In this document: positions 1-11,428 of the stretch, piece by piece
Numbering within the stretch: the first letter of the stretch is position 1
Layout: the number at the start of each line of letters is the position of its first letter
Source of the DNA: Coturnix japonica
Taxonomy: Eukaryota; Chordata; Aves; Galliformes; Phasianidae
Length of the DNA: 64,000 nucleotides
Direction: 5' to 3'
NCBI RefSeq assembly: GCF_001577835.2
Contig: NC_029527.1
Coordinates: 16,839,293-16,903,292, forward strand
Notes under the pieces: model-generated
Databases searched by the model: none
What the model saw: the letters and a program-made list of their open reading frames with translations, nothing else
What the model was told of the DNA's origin: nothing
Translations under genes and position numbers: made by a program

Positions 1-1190
1 CTTTGGAAGCTCAAAGACTAATCACAATGGTGTGAACTACAAAGAATAACCTTGTTCAGCAAAGAGATTGTGGAAGGCTCCACTTTGTTCCCCTTGCTGC
101 ACATGCTGTCCCATTGTTTCTGAAAAGTCAAGAACAGATAACATCTAACAGTTGCTGACTGGCACAAAGAATGTTCCAAGCAACACTGGGCACATCAGGT
201 AGGAAGACAGATCCAACAGCAGCTTCTCCTGCAGCTCTAATGCCCATTTACATGGAATTCATCACTTTCAGAAGGTTTCAAGGACACTAAAGATGTCTGT
301 CACCAGAATAAGAGGTCAAATGTTGGCTTCAGCTCAGAACTTGTGCCTTGTCCACAGCCCTTCTATGGATCAAGGCAGCACAATATCTGTCCAGGACAGG
401 TGGATGAGGTTATTTTTTATGTGCTGCCGATGTAGCTGCCATGATGCAACATGTGTATAAAGCCAAGAACAGAGAAGGTGATGCGAGTGGAAATCTGCTA
501 GCAGGATCAGTGCTTCACTGTGTTGTTCAAACCTTTCCAGACAAATTTTGCAGCACAAAAAGCAGGTGGCAGAGAGCACATCGAAGAAGTCTATTTCATC
601 AGCCTACCCTGCGAATGGCAGCTGTGACGGACCAGGCTGCTGTCACAGCGCTGCAGTCCTGCTGGAAGAACAGGCCCCTGCTATGGAACGAATGCACCAA
701 GCACATCCAGCCCAGCGGCCGCTGCAGTGCCTAAAACACAAAATTCACTCCTGCTTACTTTGGTTGAGTGCAACCACAAGAAGGATCTTGTGTGCTTTGT
801 CTTTCTCTGGCACTCTCTGCCTGTGGGCCTGGTGGTAACATGTCCCACTTCCCATATCCCTGTGTGGGTAAACTGAGGCATTTTGAACTGATGGGCGCTG
901 CAGCCTGTGATGTGCTGATGGGGCACTCTGTGGGGCACGGGCAGTATGGGCAGCAGGCGTCCAGCCCAGACCGCAGCATGCAGTGAGTGCGCTGGGCCCA
1001 AGCAGCAGGCACTGAGCCTTCAGGCAGTGGCACAGAACACTGGGGAGCGATGCTTGCAGGTGGGGCTGCCCTCTGGTTTAGGCTCCCACACAAGCAGTGC
1101 AGAGCTACCTGTCTATGTATGACCATGAACCATGGTCTCCAACAATGACAGCATGGGCCAGAAACAGGTGTCACCTTAATACCCACCCAG
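1..1190. other. Intergenic DNA upstream of RHO
   Basis: No exon with a convincing family match or splice structure is visible. Short open frames occur on both strands but overlap each other and have no recognisable domain. By conserved vertebrate order the next gene to the left should be IFT122; its exons are not seen here. Distal RHO regulatory DNA could lie in this stretch, but nothing was identified with confidence. Confidence 0.6.
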
Positions 1191-1196
1191 AAAAGC

Positions 1197-1289
1197 CAAT
1201 TACCCCTGGATGATTATGATTAATAACTCTCTAAGTCCTAATCGTGCTGACACTGACGCCTGGAGCTTACTGCAGGGGGCACTTTATAA
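1197..1289 (+). promoter_or_regulatory. RHO: RHO proximal promoter (CRX/NRL-type sites and TATA box)
   Basis: In order: CAATTA at 1197-1202 in a GCCAATTA context (Ret-1/PCE-1 type homeodomain site); an AT-rich stretch at 1211-1226 with GATTA-type motifs suitable for CRX/OTX; TAATC at 1239-1243; TGCTGAC at 1245-1251, an NRL/MARE half-site matching the position of the NRE; GGAGCTTA at 1262-1269, like Ret-4; and TTTATAA at 1283-1289 in the context CACTTTATAAG, as I recall it from mammalian RHO. Order and spacing match the known rod opsin promoter. Transcription should start about 25-30 bases past the TATA box, near 1313, leaving roughly 114 bases of 5'UTR. Factor binding is inferred from motif identity. 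Confidence 0.8.
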
Positions 1290-1426
1290 GTGACGCCCTA
1301 CAGCTGCTTCTCTGCAGGGAGACGGCGAAGGCTGAGCAGCAGTGGGAGCCCAACTGCAGGGGTGATTCCCCACACACAAGAAACTGACGCTGAGTCTGAC
1401 TGAGAGGCGCCCCACAAACCGCAGCC

Positions 1427-3971
<2,545 letters not shown>

Positions 3972-4095
3972 GCCCAGCAGCACCAACCTGCCCACTGCCA
4001 GCGCCTGCCCGCTTCAGCACAGCCCTGCGGGGTGGGCTGCTCTCCCAACCATAGGAACCCTGGGAACAAGGCTGTGAAAATGTACACGTTTTGTA

Positions 4096-4101
4096 ATTAA
4101 A
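4096..4101 (+). terminator. RHO: RHO proximal polyadenylation signal (ATTAAA)
   Basis: ATTAAA lies 125 bases after the stop codon, giving a short 3'UTR. It is a common variant hexamer; use is inferred. Confidence 0.6.
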
Positions 4102-5200
4102 ATGCTAAAGCTTAGCTCTTCCGCTGGCATAACTCCGTGCTTCTCTCTGTTGATTCACTGAGAGCTCAGACCTGTTGCACCACGCAGGCCCTGCAAAGCC
4201 TGGGCACAGCGGAGCCATTGCCACCTCCCTCACCCCAACCTGAGGGCCTCAGTGGGGCAGAGGCTGGGCCCCTCACGGCTCCACTGCTGCAGACAGAGGC
4301 TGGCAGCCATCAGCAGCTGCTGGGCCAGGGCAGGGGGTTGTGCTGGGACAGACTGAGCACCACCAGATGCCCGCTGCTCAGAGCCCCGTGCTTGGCCCTG
4401 CCCCAGCACCTCAGAAGGGCACCACAACAGCTCTGGGATAACGGGTGGGTTTTGGCACACATGTGCCCTCTGTGCTGCAGAGCTGATGATGCAGATCCCA
4501 GTCGTGAGCAGGCGGCACAGCATGGCACAGCTGTGCTCTGCTATGGCTGGGTGTGCTTGGGAAGAGCAAGGCGTGCTCTCCATCCATCCAGCACCACACT
4601 GTGCTCCCGGCGTCGGCCCCTCAGCAGCCCCACTCGCTGCCCCCACCAGGATGCAGCCCCTTACCTCCCAGCCATCCGCAGACCCTCCCTGTCAGCTGCA
4701 GCCCAGCTCAGTGTCAGCCCACGTAGGAAGCTTTGGCCGGTGCTCACGCTTTTGAGGACAAATTTGTGCATTGCTGAGCTTCCTCTGTGTTAGAGCAGGC
4801 AAGACATGGGAGCATATGGTGCAGAGACACCAGCATATGTTCCAGGCACTACAAGATGGCATATTGCAATTGTAGCAGTGTTCTTCAATTTTATTTTTAG
4901 CTCGGTTATACAAATAAGATGTTTTTCTTGCTCTTCGGAGTTATCAACATTTGAAACTATTTTTGTACATTATTATCCTCTCTGATTTCTAATCCTATGC
5001 AGCTTTGCGAGGTCTAATAAGGAACATACAGAACCCATGCAAGTTAAATCTTTAATAAAGAGCAATTTGCAAGTACAATTCTCTCATTATTTTTTTTATC
5101 AATACTTCTGCATATTCAGTGAAATCTGAAGATTAGCGGCTTATGAATAATTCAGTGTTTAGGCTGATGTCTGATTCATGTACTTCAAATCCTAGGGCTG
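4102..5200. other. Spacer between RHO and H1-8, possibly RHO long 3'UTR
   Basis: The first part is GC-rich, the last 350 bases AT-rich and ending at the distal AATAAA. A 218-codon open frame at 4137-4793 (+) has low-complexity Pro/Ser/Leu/Ala content typical of GC-rich DNA and no domain. Apart from possible RHO 3'UTR nothing is recognised. Confidence 0.5.
5054..5059 (+). terminator. RHO: Possible distal RHO polyadenylation signal (AATAAA)
   Basis: Canonical AATAAA in an AT-rich stretch about 1.08 kb after the RHO stop and before the CpG-rich block of H1-8. Vertebrate RHO transcripts often end at several sites, so this could define a long 3'UTR isoform. Direct evidence is lacking. Confidence 0.5.
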
Positions 5201-5726
5201 CTTTTGGAGGGAAGAGGAGGAAGGTTGGGTGTTTGTTGCTGCCCCGCAGAGCCGCACGGTGCTCAGTGACCGCTCGGCGATGCGGCTCCGCCATCCGCGC
5301 TGAGCCCTACGGCACCAATGCCGCAGTGCTGGCCCTGCAGAGGCGCACATGGCCGCACACACGTGTGGCTGGGAGCGCTGCCCCTCGAGCACGGCAAGGT
5401 GTGAGCACACCTGGGGCTGCTGCAGGGGCTCCTCCCGAGCACAGTGCACGAGCGGAGCGGCGCTCAGAGTGGTCACAGCACGTGCCTGGGGCTGCCGCTC
5501 TGCCTCCGCCCCTCTTCCAACCACCTGCTCAGAGCGCTCCTTCTCCTTTCAGCCCCTCGCAAACAATTGGGCAGGAGCGCTCGGACTCACCTGTATCCGC
5601 TGCGGCGGGGACCCGGCAATCAGCATCTGCCCAACCGGCCCTCGCCGTTACCGTGCGGAATCAGATAAATAGCTGAGGTGAGCCCAGGGCTGCTGTGCCT
5701 GGTTGGTGTCTGCGAGCTGTGCTGCC

Positions 5727-5742
5727 ATGGAGCCCCAACCAG
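5727..5742 (+). CDS. H1-8: H1-8 exon 1 coding part (proposed)
   Basis: Sixteen coding bases, GCC ATG G Kozak context, ending CCAG|GTCGGG. Joined to exon 2 it reads MEPQPAEAAGSD in phase. Chosen because exon 2 has a clear acceptor and no in-frame stop upstream of M32; an alternative first exon farther left cannot be excluded. Confidence 0.65.
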
Positions 5743-6941
5743 GTCGGGGCTGCAGGATGCGGGCATGGGCACCGCGGTTACCTTTGCTGGGAAGGAGCGC
5801 GGTGACGCTGCTCGGATATTGAGGGCTGCAGCCTTTGGGCTGGGAGCGCCTTCTCACTCTTCCCCTTCTGTATCTCGCAGCTGAAGCCGCCGGATCTGAC
5901 CGACTCTCCAGCCCGCTCGCCCGGAGCCGGCGGAACCGCCATCCCTCCACGCTGCACATGGTGCTCGAGGCGCTGCAGGCGCAGGATGGGAAGAAGGGCG
6001 CCTCGGTGGTCGCCATTAAGCGCTTCATCTTGACCAAGTACCCCGCGGTGGACCCGGTGCGCATCAAGTACCTGCTGAAGCGGGCGCTGGCCACCGGGCT
6101 GAGCCGCGGCGTCCTGGTGAGACCCCAGAACTCCTCCGCACTGGGGGCCACGGGGCGCTTCAAGGTGAGTGGGGCGGCTGGAGCGGGGTTGGGGCTGAGC
6201 GCTGCCGGCTGCTCACAGCCCTGCTCCTATGCCCTGCTCCCATGCCCTGCTCCCAGCTCGCTCCCAAGAGGCTGAAGCAGAAGCAGACGCCGGGCCAGGA
6301 GGATCCCGGCGAGGGAACCGCCCCGAAGATGGGACTCAAAGGGGCTGCCGGGGCCTCTGCGGCGGTGCGGAGTGATGGAGGGCAAGGTAATGGGGGAAGG
6401 GCTGAGGTGCACCACCGGGAGGTGCTCTGCCTGTGCTCATCTGCTGCTTCTCTTCTGCAGGGGCTGTCAAGGAGAAGCCAAAAGCAGTGAAGAAGCCGAG
6501 GGCAAAGCCTGCAGATGTGAGTATAACTGGTTGAGGAGGCCGGGGGATGCCAGCGCTGCACCCAAGCTGTGGGATGTGGCATGGCAGCAGCCTGAAATGC
6601 CCTGTCCCTTCCAGGCCCAACCAGCGGTGAGGAAGCCCAGGAGCGATGGAGTGAAGGCCCGCCGGGCCCCAGGCAAAGCACAGTCACAGCCCCCTGCAGC
6701 TCCTGCTGCCAAGGGTGTGCGAGAGGACAGTGGTGACCGCCCTGCAGGAGCTGGGGCAAAGAGGCCCAAAAAGACCCCAGCAGCCAAGAGCAAAGGGAAG
6801 GTGCCTGAGGCGGCCCAGGAAGCTGCCTTGAAGAAGAAGGGCGCTAAAGGCCAGGCAAGGAAGCCTCAGGCAGCTCCGGGTGCTGGCCAGGGGAAAAAGG
6901 TCAAAGTACAGGAGGCAACTTCTGGCAGGAAGGTGTCATAG
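5727..6941 (+). CDS. H1-8: Oocyte linker histone H1.8 (H1FOO), five exons
   Basis: Linker histone deposited on oocyte and early embryo chromatin in place of somatic H1. Exons 5727-5742, 5881-6164, 6257-6386, 6461-6516 and 6615-6941 join to 271 codons (270 residues). After a tail of about 30 residues comes the winged-helix globular domain in exon 2 (MVLEALQAQDGKKGASVVAI onward, with the ATGRFK end), then a long Lys/Ala/Pro-rich basic tail. Unlike replication histones it has introns and a polyadenylation signal (AATAAA, 7045-7050), as in H1FOO of other vertebrates. Its place between RHO and PLXND1 matches the mammalian locus. The 16-base exon 1 is the least certain part: MEPQP then the exon 2 frame is in phase, but the donor G|GTCGGG is not strong. 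A later start at M32 (5959) would still give an intact globular domain. Confidence 0.9.
5881..6164 (+). CDS. H1-8: H1-8 exon 2 (globular domain)
   Basis: 284 bp between TCTCGCAG and AAG|GTGAGT. Encodes the rest of the N-terminal tail and the whole H1/H5 winged-helix domain, including IKRFILTKYP and IKYLLKRALATG. Confidence 0.93.
6257..6386 (+). CDS. H1-8: H1-8 exon 3
   Basis: 130 bp after CTCCCAG; starts LAPKRLKQKQ directly after FK, equivalent to the LVPKHKKK start of the basic tail that I recall for human H1.8. Donor CAAG|GTAATG. Confidence 0.88.
6461..6516 (+). CDS. H1-8: H1-8 exon 4
   Basis: 56 bp after CTTCTGCAG; reads GAVKEKPKAVKKPRAKPAD, a basic tail segment. Donor GAT|GTGAGT; in phase on both sides. 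Confidence 0.88.
6615..6941 (+). CDS. H1-8: H1-8 exon 5 with stop
   Basis: 327 bp after CTTCCAG, ending TAG at 6939-6941. Encodes 108 residues rich in Lys, Ala, Pro and Gly, the DNA-compacting C-terminal tail, ending SGRKVS. Confidence 0.9.
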   Translation, partial: AQPAVRKPRSDGVKARRAPGKAQSQPPAAPAAKGVREDSGDRPAGAGAKRPKKTPAAKSKGKVPEAAQEAALKKKGAKGQARKPQAAPGAGQGKKVKVQEATSGRKVS

Positions 6942-7044
6942 GGGACCAGGAGTTTGGCAGCACAGCACTGTCCCTAGCTGAGCCTGGGCTTTAGGGTAGG
7001 AGCTGGTTTTAATTCCCAGGTGTTAACTCTGTTTGTCCACTACT

Positions 7045-7050
7045 AATAAA
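7045..7050 (+). terminator. H1-8: H1-8 polyadenylation signal (AATAAA)
   Basis: Canonical AATAAA 104 bases after the stop, so the mRNA is expected to be polyadenylated rather than ending in a histone stem-loop. Confidence 0.8.
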
Positions 7051-8810
7051 GGCTGTATGATTCACTGAATAGCACAGCTTCTGCCCTGAATGCCAACATC
7101 CCTGATCCTGGGGTGAATCTGTAGCCTTGCCCTGTGTAGGATGGGGTGGCACACAGACTTGTGGAGTGGCAGTGAGCTGTTGGCTGCTGCAGGCAGTGCT
7201 GAGGTGACTCTGAGGGTCCCCATGTATGCAGGCTGGTGAGGAGCCCCAGTGCAAGGTGATGCCTGGGGGGGCTCTGGGCTGCGGTGGGACTCGAGATGGT
7301 GACATGCCCTGGGAAGCTCGGACTTGACTAGTCCTGTGAGAATGGGGCTGTGAGTCCTACAGCCTTGGTGCAGGGTATGAGCCTGGCCTCATGCCCTCCA
7401 TGCTGCCCTTGTGCTAATGCCTGGCTGAGCTCAGATTACAGCATTGCTGGGGCAGTAAGGATGGGTGCATTCATGGTCCACAGCAGTGGCTGGAGCTGCC
7501 TATGCTCCATCCATATTAAAGAGGAAGAAAGAAGCGCTTTAGGGAGGGGAAAAAAAAAAAAAAAGAAAAAAAAAGTTTGGGGTGTTTGCAGCAGACAGTA
7601 GGATTGTTGGTGCTCTTGTTATCTGTTTGTGTGCAGTACCCGCCACAGAGCCTATATTGCTAGCTCGTGTTGGTCAGTGTATGAAAGCTTTCACATGATA
7701 GTTTTAAGTGCCTGAATTTCTCCCACTCTGTGCAGAACAGAGCACTTCTGAAGGTCAGTCTGATAATGCAAAGGTTGTCAGTCCTCCTGGGTGGGAGAAA
7801 GTAAGTGGAAGTAAAACTCTCTTCCTAAAGAGGATTTAACTAATCTTCAGCTGGCTTTGCCAATGCCCTCCAAGGCTTCTGGCCTTGCTGTGCAGCTTAA
7901 GCAAGAGCTGAGCAAACTACTTTTAAACTTCAGCCTTGGCCACGTTGATGCATCTTTAATAAATCTGAACTCATGTTCCCCAGGGTCAGCGGTAGTGCAG
8001 CAAGAACCTGGCAGAGCTCAGCTGCACCTTCTGCAGCGGTCAAACTCACAAATGTCTGCTTGCCAACACAGTGTCCTGCAGTGGAACAGGGCAGAAGCTG
8101 TCCTCTCACCAGGCACTAAATTTAAAGCATAAGGCTCCTTAAGGGGCCATATTATCAAGTGACTGGATTTAGCTTTATAAAGAATCAGCATTAATGCAGG
8201 AAAATCCCTGTGGTGTCCAGGAAGAGCAGCTTTTACTGGAAGATGGTGGAAATGAGAGGATTTCAGCTATGCCGTGGTTATCGAACCCTGTAGGCTGGGG
8301 ATGGTGTCATGCTGCAGAGGCCAGAAGCCTTAAGGGCTGTGGCAGCACAGAGCAGGCACTGGGTGCCCTATTGATGGGTGAAGGCATAGTTGGCCCCCAA
8401 GACTGCTCCTGGCAGTGCAGGGGTGTCTGGCCCTGTGGGTTGGCATGGTGATGCTGGTCCATGGTGATGCTGGTGTGGCTGTGGTTTGTTCAGGTCCTCA
8501 TGTGCTGTTCTGCCTTTTATGTCAGATCCTGGTAGGACCTTCCTGCCGTGTGAGGCAGGAGTGGTGAAGTGCTGCAGCCTTAAGAGGATAAGACCTTTCC
8601 CACTGGGGAAGAAGGAGGTTCTTGCTGAGCTGCCAGCCTTGAGCGCTGTGGTGCTGTGTGCTGGAGCTGACAGCTGCCCACCTCCCCCGTTCCTAAGCTG
8701 GAGGAGTGCAGCGATTTGCACGGTCTGTGAGAGGAAGATGTCTCAGGCAAGAGATACCTGTCAGTGTCAGGCTCTGTGTGTACCAGGAGCAGGAAGTTCA
8801 CTACACAGGG
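7051..8810. other. Tail-to-tail spacer between H1-8 and PLXND1
   Basis: No coding exon recognised on either strand; short open frames lack domains and splice context. It contains an A-rich tract at 7550-7574 and otherwise unremarkable sequence. Confidence 0.6.
7550..7574. repeat. A-rich tract (A15 G A9)
   Basis: Near-pure adenine run. An ATTAAA lies about 35 bases before it, as would be left by a retrocopied RNA, but no parent sequence or target-site duplication was recognised. Confidence 0.8.
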
Positions 8811-8824
8811 TTTCAGCACCTTGT

Positions 8825-8830
8825 TTTATT
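8825..8830 (-). terminator. PLXND1: PLXND1 polyadenylation signal (AATAAA on minus)
   Basis: TTTATT on the plus strand is AATAAA on the coding strand, 2.5 kb after the PLXND1 stop. It is the clearest canonical hexamer seen in that orientation before the spacer. Confidence 0.55.
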
Positions 8831-9726
8831 ATAAAGATAGGTTTCTCCAAGAGTCTGCCACTTCCACTACACAGCAGGTAAGGGCGCTATACCCACAACA
8901 CATGCCAAAGTTTAAAAACATTACAAAGGGCTCAGGGGTTCAAGGCAGCACTACAAACCCTCAAGCTTCTGCTCTTTTAAAATTACCTCTTTAGAATGGT
9001 TGCAGCGTTTCTTTTTTTTTTTCTGCTTTGGAAAAGAATTAAATAAGAAAGCAATAGACCCCGATACATGGCCCAGTCACATCACCTGCAGTCAAACCAC
9101 ACTCACTAGTGGCTCACCCGTGCCCTTTTCCTGTCATGACATGGGGCTGTTGCTCCATGGCCCTTTCCTCATCTCCAGCCAAGCTCAACATTCTCTACTA
9201 TCCTGGTCCTTCTCACTGTCACCTTCCCTGTGCTGGGCCTATCTATATCTATGGCAACTATTCACAGTTTCTAAAGAAAAAAAATTCAGATTTTTTTTTG
9301 TGTGAAATCACTTTCAAAATAAAAATGTAGCCCAGCTACATTATTAGTTTCTATCCTGAAACCACATCCTCAGCAAAGACATTAAAACTTCTACAGTGTA
9401 TGTACTTTTCCTATAGTTTTCTTATAAAACAAAAAAAACAACCCAAAACTCCAAACAAATCCTCTTTTCTTTCCCTCCCCTCCACACCCCCTTTAACATA
9501 CTGGATAAAGTCTATCATTTGCTTTAAAATAGATATCTATATACACATACACAACTTGGGTTTTCTATCCTCTGATAGATGTGATGTTACTGGTAACAAT
9601 GGGGTGTAACTCCCTGCCTGTGGCATAAGTCACCCAGGAGGAGTCTGGTGGACCAGATTGCATCCTTGCCAGCTGGATGAGTAATGGAGGCTCACCTTGA
9701 GACATTGCCTGGAGTGAGGTAGTCAC

Positions 9727-9742
9727 TTTTTTTTTTTTTTTT
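9727..9742. repeat. T16 homopolymer
   Basis: Sixteen thymines within the inferred PLXND1 3'UTR (A16 in the transcript). It could misprime oligo-dT cDNA and give a false transcript end. Confidence 0.85.
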
Positions 9743-11311
9743 AATATATATTTGGCAGTTTGGAAATGTGCCTACAGCTGGGTTTAGCTTTCACAGACAG
9801 GCTGCCTTTGTCTGCATGGGAATGCTGACTTCAGACATGTGGTCCAGCCCCTGAAGAGGGGCCTGAGTGATGCTGGAGAAGACTGGAGCAGTCATGGCTG
9901 CTCTGGCTGTGGAACAGGAGCTGTTAGCAGAGAAGAAGTGGATGCCAGACTGGGATGGGCCCCAGCAGATGCTGCAGGACAGCAGTGGAGTTCCTGGGTC
10001 TTAGACAAGTCTTTTTTGTCTCTGCAGTGGGACTCTGTTGGCATCGCTGTGTGGAGTGTGATGCTTCTTACCTCTGTTTGCACTTTGTGATGTCTGACAT
10101 GCTCTGCTGGCTGGTCTGAGTGAGAGCATCTTGCTGTCACAGGGGCAAGGATGTGTTGCTTGCCTTTAAGGACTGACAAACTGAACATGTCATAAAAGCT
10201 CTTGTTGCTCTTGGGTGGTAACCATGGTGTACTGGCTTCAAGGCAAGAAAAGCAAGCTGCTTTAGGAACAGCCCTCTGCAGCACCTGCTTTAGGTGATGA
10301 TCATGGTGAGATACCAGTGTGTGGGACAGAGGAAGGAAGGATGGTGCCTGGATGTTCTGCCCTGCAAGTGGCTCTGTCAGAGGACTGTTCTGGTGAGGTG
10401 AGCTCAAGGCAGAACCGTAGCTGTGTACGCAGCCAGTAGGATGGGGGAGAGGAGTGAGAGGCAGCTCACTGCTTGCGGGTGGATGTGATGCCTGTGCCCA
10501 GCTGGCTGGAGGGTGGGTTGTTAGGGGATATCTGCCTACCCTACTGCATACTGCAGCTCACTGCATGAAGGCTGGAGAACTGGGGGAAGGCAGAACAGTC
10601 TTTCCCACACCAACGTGCAATGCACTCCTTCCAGCCAGCTAGCAGCTGTTACTGTTAGGGGATAAAGTGCTTTCAGCATTCCCCAGCTACATAGGAAACA
10701 ACTGCTTTAACTCACCCCAGTTTCCTAGGTTGCCCAAATCTCAAATGAAGGAGTGGTTATGTTTGCACATACAATACAAAAATTAAAAGGCACAGAAATA
10801 CACAGAATGCAGCAGATAGTGAACAGCTGATTGTCCGTGATGTCAGAGAAATGCAGATGTCAGAGGGGTGATGTGGAATGGAGAGCACTCTGCCATTGCT
10901 CTGATGCCATCTCTGCTTGTTACTCCCTGAGGCCACCCTTTTCTTATGGCTTTTGCAGCCTGGTCTTGTCCATGAGGAATGCAGACAGGGATGTGGGGAG
11001 CCAGCTGCTCAGGAACAAATTACTGAGAGGTGATGAACCGAGCTCGCCACAGGTATCACACCTCCATTTCTGGCTTGCAGCAGTAAGTCATGGGTGCCAC
11101 AGTGTTGACCAGATGGTTTTCTAGCTGCACAAAGGGTGTCTTGTTGCTTCTTGATATGTGAGGGAGCTCTCTGGCTGCAGGTAAGACCCACCACTGCCAC
11201 AAGGCTGGTTTGAGAATGACCCTCATGGACATGGACCAAGGTGTCCCCGTGATCAAGGCAGGATCCCTACATCAGTGTACTCTAGGTTTCACTTTCCAGG
11301 CTGCAGTCAGC

Positions 11312-11428
11312 CTAGGCTTCGCTGCAGCACTCGTAGATGTTGTCTTCCATGAGTGCAATCACTTGCTCAAATTTGTGCTGGAGCTGGGTGCGCTTTGTCG
11401 TGGGGTTGGAGTCCAGGGCGGCCATGAT
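11312..11428 (-). CDS. PLXND1: PLXND1 exon 36 (C-terminus and stop)
   Basis: 117 bp, 38 residues and TAG (11312-11314). Reads IMAALDSNP through the last GAP helix ([18 protein letters not shown]) to CCSEA. The final residues form a PDZ-type tail. As I recall, mammals have Tyr where the second Cys stands. Confidence 0.96.
   Translation of the reverse strand: MMAALDSNPTTKRTQLQHKFEQVIALMEDNIYECCSEA

Larger units (their letters stand above)
5215..6180. promoter_or_regulatory. H1-8: CpG-rich block at the H1-8 start
   Basis: CG dinucleotides are dense here compared with both flanks, through the presumed promoter, exon 1 and exon 2. Two CACGTG E-boxes sit at 5360-5365 and 5479-5484. No TATA box was recognised near 5720, which fits a CpG-type promoter. 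Oocyte genes are often driven by E-box factors such as FIGLA, but that role here is only a guess. Confidence 0.55.
8811..11311 (-). other. PLXND1: PLXND1 3' untranslated region
   Basis: Runs from the stop codon at 11312 down to a minus-strand AATAAA (TTTATT on the plus strand, 8825-8830), about 2.5 kb. No intron or other gene is apparent. A 16-base T run at 9727-9742 next to TTTAAT at 9740-9745 would read as ATTAAA followed by poly(A) in the RNA, and could be an earlier cleavage signal or an internal A-rich priming site. The 3' limit is inferred from the hexamer only. Confidence 0.6.

Noticed and set aside
4137-4793. 218-codon plus-strand open frame after RHO
   Set aside because: Low-complexity Pro/Ser/Ala/Leu composition from GC-rich DNA, no domain, overlapping minus-strand frames of the same character; more likely RHO 3'UTR or spacer.
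5143-5676. 177-codon plus-strand open frame upstream of H1-8
   Set aside because: Lies in the CpG-rich promoter block where stop codons are rare; Ala/Arg/Pro-rich with no recognisable fold, and not in phase with H1-8 exons by any clear splice.
6372-6941. Longer open frame through H1-8 introns 3 and 4
   Set aside because: It reads across clear donor and acceptor sites; the spliced frame gives the basic H1 tail, the unspliced one inserts unrelated residues.
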